21,537 bases of DNA from an uncultured Clostridia bacterium (GTDB taxonomy: Bacteria; Bacillota; Clostridia; TANB77; CAG-508), in contig CAPBNZ010000017.1 of assembly GCA_948585895.1 (NCBI GenBank), positions 5,369-26,905 on the forward strand. The letters are read 5' to 3'. Position numbers and translations under genes: made by a program. The notes beneath the pieces are model-generated. The model had not been told where the DNA came from. It saw nothing but the letters and a program-made list of their open reading frames with translations, and ran no database searches. Below, piece by piece: positions 6,740 to 14,345 of the stretch (the stretch's first letter is position 1; each line of letters opens with the position of its first letter).

Positions 6740-7627
6740 TCACAATAATTCTATTCCCATTAAGGCTCTGTATTCTCCCCTCTTCGTTAATGATTTATTA
6801 TACATTCCTAAGATAACATCATTTCTTTTTTCCTCTTTATTCTCTGCTTTTATTTTGACATATTCTGCTTTGATTCCTAGTAACATTCCATTTTGTTTTC
6901 CTAAAGATGAAAATGGGATAAATCTTAGCCTTGTCATATAATTCTCTTTTATTTCTTGTGGTATATTTTTAAATTCACCTCCTAACAATTCATCTAAATG
7001 ATTTAAAATCTCTTTTGGCATACAATCATACAAAAGTGTATGTTCTACTACAATTACAGGCGTATTGGTTATTGGCTCCTTGAGTAAATTTCCTGTATCT
7101 ATCATTGCTGTTGTTTTTATTATTTTTTCATTTAATTGCATTTCTACTTTACAAAACATATCTTTTTTGGTAATTTTAGATTTAACAACTGTAAATGCTG
7201 TCATAATAATGACAAAAGCTATAACAGCACCTAATATGATTGTTTTTAATGGATATGTTCCCAAAAACAATCCATTTTTCATTAATATATCTTGTGGTCT
7301 TACTATATAAATGAGAGCAAATGCTGCCCCTCCAAATACAAAAGAAGTTAAGTAAAATATTAATATGTCTTTCCACAATTTTTTAATATTTTGTGGATTA
7401 AAAGCTATATATATTATTACAATTGATAGTATTATTTTTAGAATTATGCTAGAATAAATTTCTAAAATAGACCAATACGATATAACTGAATAAATTGCCC
7501 CTAATAAACTAGCTAAAAAAAGCCTTGTTGTTTTCATTTTTTCTTTTAAAATCAATCCAGTTGCTAATAATATAATAAAATTCATGATTACGTTTTCTAT
7601 TAATACAATATCAATATAAATAGTCAT
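6740..7627 (-). CDS. spoIIGA: Sporulation sigma-E processing peptidase SpoIIGA
   Basis: This 295-residue protein has five or so hydrophobic segments in its first 150 residues (beginning MTIYIDIVLIENVIMNFIIL), then a cytoplasmic aspartic-protease domain. The catalytic motif is at D177-T178-G179 (TAMIDTGNLLKEP), followed by PVIVVEH and RFIPFSSLGKQNGML. SpoIIGA sits in the forespore septum and cleaves pro-SigE after a signal from SpoIIR. It is immediately upstream of sigE, as in Bacillus and Clostridia. A TATAAT at 7,646-7,651 (minus strand) precedes the gene without a good -35 at 17 bases, which fits an activator-dependent promoter such as one driven by Spo0A; that is inference. Confidence 0.92.
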   Translation of the reverse strand: MTIYIDIVLIENVIMNFIILLATGLILKEKMKTTRLFLASLLGAIYSVISYWSILEIYSSIILKIILSIVIIYIAFNPQNIKKLWKDILIFYLTSFVFGGAAFALIYIVRPQDILMKNGLFLGTYPLKTIILGAVIAFVIIMTAFTVVKSKITKKDMFCKVEMQLNEKIIKTTAMIDTGNLLKEPITNTPVIVVEHTLLYDCMPKEILNHLDELLGGEFKNIPQEIKENYMTRLRFIPFSSLGKQNGMLLGIKAEYVKIKAENKEEKRNDVILGMYNKSLTKRGEYRALMGIELL

Positions 7628-7694
7628 ACCATCACCTGTATGATTATTATAGTCTTTTCTCTTTGAAAAAGCTGTCTTTTCTTATTGGCGAAAA

Positions 7695-7728
7695 AAAGAA
7701 ATAATCGAAAAATTTCGATTATTTCTTT
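7695..7728 (-). terminator. Terminator of the ftsA-ftsZ operon
   Basis: AAAGAAATAATCGAAA (7,695-7,710) pairs perfectly with TTTCGATTATTTCTTT (7,713-7,728), with further T residues on the minus strand (TTTTTTTCGCC). It lies 33 bases past the ftsZ stop and isolates the spoIIG unit. The other strand also has a short T-run. Confidence 0.85.
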
Positions 7729-7760
7729 TCATATCGCAAAGGAAACGTCCTCAATCGACA

Positions 7761-8882
7761 TTACATATTTTTATTTTTATTTTTTCTTAGGAAAGAAGGT
7801 ATATCTAAATCGTTTTGTGATGAACTAGTATCTGTGTTAACTGGTATAGAATTTATTTTCTTTTCCCATGTCTTTGATACTATATTGTCTACTCCTATAC
7901 TTGAAATTGATTCATTTTTTTCAAATCCTGTTGCAATAACTGTAATTTGAATTTCATCTGTCATATTGGCGTCTGTTACTGTACCAAATATAATATTTGC
8001 TTCAGGGTCTACACTACGTTGTACAAGTTCAGCTGCTGTATTTACTTCATGTAGTCCTAAATCTTCTCCACCTGTGATGTTAATAATAACTCCTTTTGCT
8101 CCTTCAATTGATGTTTCTAATAGTGGACTTTGAATCGCTTCTTTTGCTGCATCTTCTGCTCTATTTTCTCCTGATGCTTTTCCAACTCCCATATGTGCCA
8201 TTCCTTGGTTTAACATGATTGTTTTTACATCAGCAAAGTCTAAGTTTACAAGTCCTGGTATAGCAATTAAGTCAGAAATTCCTTGTACACCCTGTCTTAA
8301 TATGTCATCTGCCATTTTAAATGCTTCAATAATTGATGTTTTTCTGTCTATAATTTGTAATAACTTATCATTTGGTATAACAACTAAAGTATCTACTTTT
8401 CCTTTTAAACTTTCAATTCCTCTTTCTGCTTGTGAAAGTCTTTTCTTTCCTTCAAATGTAAATGGTTTTGTGACAACTCCTATGGTTAAAATACCCATTT
8501 CTTTTGCTGTAGAAGCTACAATTGGTGCAGCACCTGTACCAGTTCCTCCTCCCATTCCAGCTGTAACAAATACCATGTCAGATCCTCTTAATATTTCAGC
8601 TATTTCAGCTTTGCTTTCTTCTGCTGATTGAGCACCAATATCAGGATTTGCTCCTGCTCCCAATCCTCTTGTTATTTTTTCTCCTATTTGTATTTTTGTG
8701 CTTGCTTTTGATGTTTGTAAAGCTTGTCTGTCTGTATTAACGGCAATAAAATCAACACCTTTAATTCCCATATCAATCATTCTATTTACAGCGTTGTTTC
8801 CAGCACCTCCAACACCTATCACTTTAATTGTAGCTGTTCCATCCATCATTGCAATATTATTATCATCATTGTAATCCATCAT
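7761..8882 (-). CDS. ftsZ: Cell division protein FtsZ
   Basis: This 373-residue tubulin-like GTPase polymerises into the cytokinetic ring. Visible motifs are IKVIGVGGAGNNAVNRM near residue 20-35, the tubulin signature GGGTGTGAAP at about 111-120, and the T7 synergy loop NLDFADVKTIM at about 213-223. The conserved C-terminal peptide DIPSFLRKNKNK binds FtsA and other partners. Length and domain order are normal, with a short linker. It follows ftsA by 126 bases and is closed by a strong terminator. The start has the sequence GGGAGGAAGAAAACCAAATG upstream. Confidence 0.97.
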   Translation of the reverse strand: MMDYNDDNNIAMMDGTATIKVIGVGGAGNNAVNRMIDMGIKGVDFIAVNTDRQALQTSKASTKIQIGEKITRGLGAGANPDIGAQSAEESKAEIAEILRGSDMVFVTAGMGGGTGTGAAPIVASTAKEMGILTIGVVTKPFTFEGKKRLSQAERGIESLKGKVDTLVVIPNDKLLQIIDRKTSIIEAFKMADDILRQGVQGISDLIAIPGLVNLDFADVKTIMLNQGMAHMGVGKASGENRAEDAAKEAIQSPLLETSIEGAKGVIINITGGEDLGLHEVNTAAELVQRSVDPEANIIFGTVTDANMTDEIQITVIATGFEKNESISSIGVDNIVSKTWEKKINSIPVNTDTSSSQNDLDIPSFLRKNKNKNM

Positions 8883-9008
8883 TTGGTTTTCTTCCTCCCT
8901 TATTTTTTATATCTATCAGTATACAAAGCAACTTAGATATTACCTTGTATAAGCTATCCGTAATTTATTGATTGGTTTAAACGGTTAACTTAAAATTAAT
9001 AACTGAAT

Positions 9009-10238
9009 CTAAGAATAAAAAAACTCTTTTATTCTTTCTATTATGGTTTTTAAAAAATTCTCATCATTTTGTGTATCAATACTACTTGATACTGTTTTGG
9101 CAAAAGGTCTTGCTGCTATATATCTTACTAAGGCATAACTTGTTCGGTAGTTTGCTTTTACTGTACTAACCGCTCTTCCTGTTGATATTTTAACAGGAAT
9201 ATTTAAATTTATCTTTCCTGCTACATCACTTTTGTTGATATTGATAATTCCTTGGCCTGTTAAAATGACATTGTTAATTTTTTGCTTGATTCCTTGATTG
9301 GTTATGTCTTTATTGACAATTGAGAATATTTCTTCAATTCTTGCTTCTATAATTTCAATTAGTTCAGAACTTTTTATAATTCTGTTTTTATTATCGTCTT
9401 TTGATGTGTTTAATATAATATCATTATCATTATCAATAAAAGATTTTAATGCTAATCCATATTGTCTTTTTAATTTATCCGCTTCCTCTTCTGATATATT
9501 TAATACTAAAGCAATATCATTTGTAATATTGTCTCCTCCTAAAGCAATTGAATTCGTATATACAAAAGTAGAACCTTCAAATACACCAATGTCTACATTT
9601 CCTGCTCCTATGTCTAGCAGCATTACATTGTCATGTAGTTCATTTTTGTCTAAAATTAAATTCCTCTCTGCTAATGTAATTGGAACAATTCCATCTATTT
9701 CTAATCCTGCTTTTCGGAATACACTATTTAACTGTCTTACAAAGTCTTTATCTGCTAAAATAACTTGTGCACTTATGGTAAAATTAGAACTTAAATTTCC
9801 TACTGGGTCTGTAACAATTGTTCCATTTTCTAATGTTATTTTGTCTGGTACAATATCAATTAGTGTTTTGTTGTCTGGAATTTCAATATCTTTTACCTGC
9901 ATAATTGCATTTTGTACATCTCTTACAGATATTCCTGCATATTTATCTTTGACTTCTTTGGTGATACTATTTTGTACAATGGTTATATATTTACCTTGTA
10001 TGGTTACATAGGCTGAGTTTATTTTTAGATTTGTTTCTTCTTCTGCATCTTTTATGGTTTTTGCAATACTTAAACTGATATCTTCTTCGTTTATTATTTT
10101 CCCTTTCTTTAGTCCACTACATTTATATGAGGTATTACATATGATTTCAATTTGTCCAAAGTTATTGACTTCTCCAACCACAGTACAAACCTTGCTTGTC
10201 CCTATGTCTATACCTACAATGATATCTCCTATTGCCAA
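9009..10238 (-). CDS. ftsA: Cell division protein FtsA
   Basis: This 409-residue actin-like protein tethers FtsZ to the membrane. The ATPase motifs are IIVGIDIGTSKVCTVVGE at the N-terminus, NVMLLDIGAGNVDIGVFEG in the middle, and VILTGQGI later. The SHS2/1C insertion (SAYVTIQGKYITIVQNSITK) is present, and the protein ends in an amphipathic helix, FLKTIIERIKEFFYS, the expected membrane anchor. The start codon is TTG at 10,238 with a GGAGG box 7 bases upstream. A strong promoter lies about 40 bases upstream, so ftsA-ftsZ form their own transcription unit. Confidence 0.95.
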   Translation of the reverse strand: MAIGDIIVGIDIGTSKVCTVVGEVNNFGQIEIICNTSYKCSGLKKGKIINEEDISLSIAKTIKDAEEETNLKINSAYVTIQGKYITIVQNSITKEVKDKYAGISVRDVQNAIMQVKDIEIPDNKTLIDIVPDKITLENGTIVTDPVGNLSSNFTISAQVILADKDFVRQLNSVFRKAGLEIDGIVPITLAERNLILDKNELHDNVMLLDIGAGNVDIGVFEGSTFVYTNSIALGGDNITNDIALVLNISEEEADKLKRQYGLALKSFIDNDNDIILNTSKDDNKNRIIKSSELIEIIEARIEEIFSIVNKDITNQGIKQKINNVILTGQGIININKSDVAGKINLNIPVKISTGRAVSTVKANYRTSYALVRYIAARPFAKTVSSSIDTQNDENFLKTIIERIKEFFYS

Positions 10239-10278
10239 GTTAATTCCTCCATTTTTCAGTATAATTTTTCTAATTGTA

Positions 10279-10307
10279 TATATATTACATTTTTAGACAA
10301 ATGTCAA
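10279..10307 (-). promoter_or_regulatory. Strong promoter of ftsA-ftsZ
   Basis: On the minus strand, a consensus -35 TTGACA (10,302-10,307), 17-base spacer and -10 TATATA (10,279-10,284). The predicted transcript start is about 35 bases before the TTG start of ftsA. It is the best -35 match in the window. Confidence 0.75.
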
Positions 10308-10434
10308 TAGAATTTGTTATATTTTCGTAATATTTTTGTAACACTTTTGTAACAAATTGTTAAAAGCCTAAACTATCCTATTTGTATTGTTTATCCCATG
10401 ATATTTTAAGTGTATAGCATTGGCTAAACATTAA

Positions 10435-10812
10435 CTAATTCTTGTCTTTACCTTGCTCATTGTTTATGAATCGATTTGACCATTTATCTACATAGTATCT
10501 TCTTATGATAGCTAAATTCGTAAACATTCTTCCTACAAAAACTACAATTGCTGCTAAATAAATATCTACATCTAATTTTTGCCCTAAAATTGTCAATAAA
10601 ATAGATAATATAGCATTTCCAAAGAAACCAGTTATAAATATTTTTAAATCGAAATTCTTTTTAATTACTGAAGTAATGCCTCCAAATACTGAATCTAATG
10701 CTGCAATAATCGCAATTGCTAAATAACTTGAATAAGTATAAGAAACCATAGGTGCATTTATTCCTAATATGGCTCCTAAAATACATCCTATTAAAATTGC
10801 TATTCCTATCAT
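10435..10812 (-). CDS. sbp: Small basic protein family membrane protein (DUF1290)
   Basis: This 125-residue integral membrane protein has about three or four hydrophobic segments: IAILIGCILGAILGI, LAIAIIAALDSVFG, FFGNAILSILLTILG and IYLAAIVVFVGRMFTN. It ends in a short cytoplasmic charged tail. The pattern AALDSVFGGI-x-S is the DUF1290/Sbp signature. Sbp genes are typically encoded between ftsQ and ftsA or ftsZ in Clostridia and Bacilli, always near DUF881 genes as here. The role is unknown but linked to division or sporulation by location. It is 19 bases downstream of the second DUF881 gene. Confidence 0.85.
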   Translation of the reverse strand: MIGIAILIGCILGAILGINAPMVSYTYSSYLAIAIIAALDSVFGGITSVIKKNFDLKIFITGFFGNAILSILLTILGQKLDVDIYLAAIVVFVGRMFTNLAIIRRYYVDKWSNRFINNEQGKDKN

Positions 10813-10831
10813 TTTTAATCATCCTCTCTTT

Positions 10832-11539
10832 CTATTCCATATATTTTGTTTTTATCTCATCCTTATATTTTGTTATTTTTAGTTTGTTAATCTTTTCAAT
10901 TAGCACATCATGTCCTATCTTGTTTAATTCATCTACATAACCACCATTTCCAAGTAATGCACTTTCTAAATACGTTTGGTTTCCTATTGCTTTAATCACA
11001 TAAGGTGCTAAAATTCTTTGTCCATTCACTTTTACAAATGTCTCATTGATGGTAACAACATCTGACATATTAATAATTCTTTCCTCATTAATAGAAATAG
11101 CTTCTGCTCCTGCTAACTTTAATGCATTTATAATGACTAATAAATCATCTGCATTCATTTTGCTAATTTCTTCATTTCTGTTTTCTCTTAAAATAACTTC
11201 TATTCCTTCCCCTTCTACATCTGTTTTTCCTAATGTCATATTGACTTGTTCTAATTCCATGTCTACTAATTTTCCTGTTTCTTCATTGGATTGTTTTGTT
11301 TTTTTATACTCTTCAATTTTTCCTTTTGTTTCTTGGTATTTAGCTTCTGTTTCTTCATATTTTGCTCTCCAATTGGCAAGCTCTGTTCGAAGTTCTGTTT
11401 CTCTCATATTTTCAATGGCTGTAATATCGGTTTGATTTACTATTTTAAATTGCATTGTCATGACAAATGCTAATGCAAAACAAGCAATTGCAATTGTAAT
11501 TGTGATGGTTAGCTTTCCTTTTTTTATATTCGCTTTCAT
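10832..11539 (-). CDS. DUF881 family protein (second copy)
   Basis: This 235-residue protein has one N-terminal membrane helix (LTITITIAIACFALAFVMTMQ), then a coiled coil of about 60 residues (ETELRTELANWRAKYEETEA). The DUF881 domain follows with DLLVIINALKLAGAEAISIN, EERIINMSDVV and PYVIKAIGNQTYLESALLG. The domain is outside the membrane, and its function is unknown. It is a tandem paralogue of the next gene upstream, 18 bases away, sharing the coiled-coil plus DUF881 layout and the motif NEQR/NEER. This pair beside sbp is a conserved feature of clostridial division clusters. Confidence 0.87.
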   Translation of the reverse strand: MKANIKKGKLTITITIAIACFALAFVMTMQFKIVNQTDITAIENMRETELRTELANWRAKYEETEAKYQETKGKIEEYKKTKQSNEETGKLVDMELEQVNMTLGKTDVEGEGIEVILRENRNEEISKMNADDLLVIINALKLAGAEAISINEERIINMSDVVTINETFVKVNGQRILAPYVIKAIGNQTYLESALLGNGGYVDELNKIGHDVLIEKINKLKITKYKDEIKTKYME

Positions 11540-11557
11540 CTGTACCTCCTATCTTTT

Positions 11558-12277
11558 CTATTTTGAATTTTGTGCATATTTATAAGTAATAACTCCTGTA
11601 TATTTGGGAATTGTTATATTATTTGATTTCTTTAAATCAACTCCTACTGTTGCTTTTTTTAAAATTTCTAAGTAACCACCTGGTCTTGATAAAGCTGCTA
11701 GTTGTTCTGGCAATCCTATTGCTTTTATTACAAATGGTGCACCAACTTTTTCTCCATTAATTTCTATAATATTTCCTCCACATGTGATACTACTTGTTGG
11801 TACTAATCTTTGTTCATTAATAGAGATAGCTTCTGCTCCTGCATTTTTTAATTCATTGATAACACTTAAAACATCTGCATCATGGACTAACAAATCACTT
11901 ATATTTAATGCTGTATTGGTGTCTTTTTTACTGTCACTTAATGTCACAATAACACCTGCTCCAGTTACTTCTGTCATTCCAATCATTTTATTTCCTTTTT
12001 TGATTGCTTCTTCTTTTTGTTCTAAATCGCTGTTATTTTCAGTTGAACTTTGTCTTTCTTTTTCTAGCTCTTTTTCTGCCTTTTCTAATTCTTTATATTT
12101 GTTATCATATTTTTCTTTATACTTTAAAACTTCATTTCTTAATTCATCATTTTTCTCACTACTTTGTCCTACAATTGAATTTGAACCTTTTACTGTCTTC
12201 CATTGTATAACAATTCCTAATGTTAGGGCAAAACACATTATGCCCAGAACTATACTTATCATTTTTTTATTCTTCAT
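11558..12277 (-). CDS. DUF881 family protein (first copy)
   Basis: This 239-residue protein has an N-terminal membrane helix (KMISIVLGIMCFALTLGIVIQ) and a long charged coiled coil (residues 38-85, rich in K and E). The DUF881 domain contains VTGAGVIVTLSDSKKD, INELKNAGAEAISINEQRL, and PFVIKAIGLPEQLAALSRPG with GGYLEILKK. A role in division is suggested only by genome context. It lies 17 bases after ftsQ. Confidence 0.87.
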   Translation of the reverse strand: MKNKKMISIVLGIMCFALTLGIVIQWKTVKGSNSIVGQSSEKNDELRNEVLKYKEKYDNKYKELEKAEKELEKERQSSTENNSDLEQKEEAIKKGNKMIGMTEVTGAGVIVTLSDSKKDTNTALNISDLLVHDADVLSVINELKNAGAEAISINEQRLVPTSSITCGGNIIEINGEKVGAPFVIKAIGLPEQLAALSRPGGYLEILKKATVGVDLKKSNNITIPKYTGVITYKYAQNSK

Positions 12278-12294
12278 GCTTTTTCCTCTTTTCT

Positions 12295-13296
12295 TTATAC
12301 ATTTAAACTTTCTCGAAAGAAAATTTTAAATTTATTATTTAAATCTCCATTCACTAATATGTCCCCAGATTTCCCTTTCTCCTCTTCTATAATAGAATTA
12401 ACATATAACATTTTATTACTTAAATTACTATTGTCTCCTATATGTACTTTCTTTTTCTCTTCTTCTAGATATAAACTATATTCATTTTTATCACTTATGT
12501 CAATACTTGTAACTTTTTTGTCTAAATCATATTCTTTGGCTATATTCATAATCTTTATAATATCTTCTAATTTTTCCAAGTCTTCATTACTCAAGCGTTT
12601 TCCTACTATTACTTGCTCTTCTGCTGTTTCAATTCCTTGAATAATTGGTTTTTTCTTATGATTTTCTGCTATTTCTAAAATATACCCCTGATTATTGATA
12701 TAAGCATATTTTCCCAAAAAGTCTACACTATAATTGTGTATTCTTTCTTCTACTTCTATTTGTACCTTGTTTGGTATGTTTCTATGTATTTTTACCTTCT
12801 CGATATAAGCGTTCTGTTTTATTTTCTCTTCAGACTTTCTACTACTATAACGAAATATGTTCTCTTCTAACTTTATTTCTGATAAACTTACAATTGTTTC
12901 TTCACTTACTTGTTGATTGTTTAATACTTGTATTTCTTTTATATTGAAAATGGGAGAAACCATTGCAAATGTAATTCCTCCTACTATAATTGCTATTATT
13001 AGAAATGTTTTTAGGAGAATTTTTATCTTCTTATTTCTTCTTTTTCTTTTTTTCTCTTGTTGGGTTAACTTTTTTTTCTTTTCTGCTTCTTGTTTTATCT
13101 TATTTTGATTGGTCATTTGTATGACTGTTTCTGTGTCTATATCAAAGTCTTCCTTTTTTGTTTTCATTTCTTTTATTCTTTTTTCTCTTTCCTTTGCTTT
13201 TTTTCTTTTCATCCTATCTTCAATATCTTCTTTTGATGCTTGTCCTTGTTGCATATAATATAAATTCATGTTTCCTTTTCTTCTCTTCCTAGACAT
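12295..13296 (-). CDS. ftsQ: Cell division protein FtsQ/DivIB
   Basis: This 333-residue bitopic protein has a long, very basic cytoplasmic N-terminus (about 90 residues, MSRKRRKGNMNLYYMQQGQA then many K/R/E). One membrane segment follows (KTFLIIAIIVGGITFAMV), then a POTRA domain (IFNIKEIQVLNNQQVSEETI, then NIPNKVQIEVEER) and the beta domain (YAYINNQGYILEIAENHKKK onwards). FtsQ/DivIB links divisome assembly to septal wall synthesis. The unusually charged N-terminus is typical for Clostridia. It lies between murA and the DUF881 pair, the normal order, although the upstream gap contains a long inverted repeat (13,329-13,396). Confidence 0.87.
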   Translation of the reverse strand: MSRKRRKGNMNLYYMQQGQASKEDIEDRMKRKKAKEREKRIKEMKTKKEDFDIDTETVIQMTNQNKIKQEAEKKKKLTQQEKKRKRRNKKIKILLKTFLIIAIIVGGITFAMVSPIFNIKEIQVLNNQQVSEETIVSLSEIKLEENIFRYSSRKSEEKIKQNAYIEKVKIHRNIPNKVQIEVEERIHNYSVDFLGKYAYINNQGYILEIAENHKKKPIIQGIETAEEQVIVGKRLSNEDLEKLEDIIKIMNIAKEYDLDKKVTSIDISDKNEYSLYLEEEKKKVHIGDNSNLSNKMLYVNSIIEEEKGKSGDILVNGDLNNKFKIFFRESLNV

Positions 13297-13328
13297 TTTC
13301 GCTTCTCTCCTTATTCTATTTTCTATAC

Positions 13329-13396
13329 TGAAACAATACTGCTAACTTAATCTTGCAAAGTTATCCTATCTTACTTAAGTTGACAGTATTGTTTCA
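13329..13396. repeat. Long near-perfect inverted repeat between murA and ftsQ
   Basis: TGAAACAATACTG (13,329-13,341) and AACTTAA (13,344-13,350) pair with TTAAGTT (13,375-13,381) and CAGTATTGTTTCA (13,384-13,396). The stem has 20 matched pairs with one 2-base internal mismatch and a 24-base loop. There is no T-run after it on the minus strand, so it is not a standard terminator. Confidence 0.7.
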
Positions 13397-13400
13397 TTCC

Positions 13401-14328
13401 CTATCCTTTTATAAGTTGAATATCTGTACCTAAACTTCTTAATTTCTGATCTAATTTATCATAACCTCTTAAAATGTATTCTATATTTTCTATTCTTGTA
13501 TCTCCTTTTGCTGCAATTCCAGCCATTACTAATGCTGCTCCTCCTCTTAAGTCAGTTGCTTTTACCGTTGCTCCATAAAGCTTTCTTACTCCTTTTATGA
13601 CTGCTGTTTTTCCTTCTATTGTTATTTTAGCTCCCATTCGAATCAATTCTTGTGTATATTTATATCGATTCTCAAATAAGTTTTCTACAATCATAGAAGT
13701 TCCCTTGGCTGTTGTTAATGCAGTTGCAAATATGGATTGCATATCAGTTGGAAATCCTGGATATGGCATGGTTTTTATATCTACTGCTTTTAGTCTTTTT
13801 GGTGCTTGCATTTCTATTTCATTTTTTTGTATATCAAATTTACAGCCTGCCTCTTCTAATTTATAAAGCACTGGTGTAATATGATTGGATTGAATTCCTT
13901 TTACTTTGATATTTCCCCCTGTCATTGCCGCCATGCATAAAAATGTTCCTGTTTCTATCCTGTCTGGCATAATGTTATAACTAACATCTTTTAGTTTCTT
14001 TACTCCTTCAATTTCAATGATATCTGTCCCAGCACCTTTGATTTTGGCACCCATTTTGTTTAGAAGATTTTGTAAGTCTACTATTTCTGGCTCTCTTGCA
14101 CTATTGGTTATTGTTGTTTTTCCGTGATGCTAAACATGCTGCTAATATGGCATTTTCTGTTGCTCCTACACTTGGAAAATCTAAGTCTATTTTTTCTCCT
14201 TTTATTTTATCACAATTACAAGTAATATTTCCATAGTTTTTGTTAATATTTATCCCTAATTTTTCAAATGCTTTTAAGTGTAAATCAATTGGTCTTGTTC
14301 CAATATCACACCCTCCTGTTTGTGATAG
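13401..14328 (-). pseudogene. murA: UDP-N-acetylglucosamine 1-carboxyvinyltransferase MurA, 5' part removed by an insertion and frameshifted
   Basis: MurA makes enolpyruvyl-UDP-GlcNAc, the first committed step to peptidoglycan. Here about 309 of the usual 420 residues remain. The fragment begins at LSQTGGCDIGTRPIDLHLKA, where the Cys matches the catalytic Cys115 of E. coli MurA, and ends normally at GTDIQLIKG. The first roughly 110 residues, with the conserved N-terminal Lys, are absent, and upstream sequence is the recombinase of the inserted element. A second fault is one extra base at 14,124, between LAACLAS and GKTTITNSAREPEIVDLQNL; removing it restores the frame. The gene is oriented with ftsQ. 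A second murA copy elsewhere would be expected if this one is dead, as many Bacillota carry two. Confidence 0.85.
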
Positions 14329-14345
14329 TTTGTGGGTACATGATT
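14306..14345. other. Element-murA junction (attachment site half)
   Basis: MurA coding sequence is recognisable up to about 14,328 and recombinase-specific sequence lies beyond. The recombinase stop codon (14,306-14,308) is inside the murA codons for Gly-Cys-Asp, so the last several recombinase residues (TITNRRV) are encoded by target DNA. The exact crossover dinucleotide cannot be fixed without the other end or an empty site. Confidence 0.55.

Noticed and set aside
8215..8631. 138-codon plus-strand frame antisense to ftsZ
   Set aside because: It is a shadow of the conserved ftsZ GTPase region, with no start signal.
9298..10011. 237-codon open frame on the plus strand antisense to ftsA
   Set aside because: It is antisense to a clearly conserved ftsA and its composition (Ser, Ile, Leu-rich) is what reading AT-rich coding DNA backwards gives. 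There is no ribosome-binding site or family motif.
11784..12329. 181-codon plus-strand frame antisense to the DUF881 gene
   Set aside because: Composition is low-complexity hydrophobic and it mirrors the coiled-coil coding sequence; the DUF881 reading on the minus strand is convincing.
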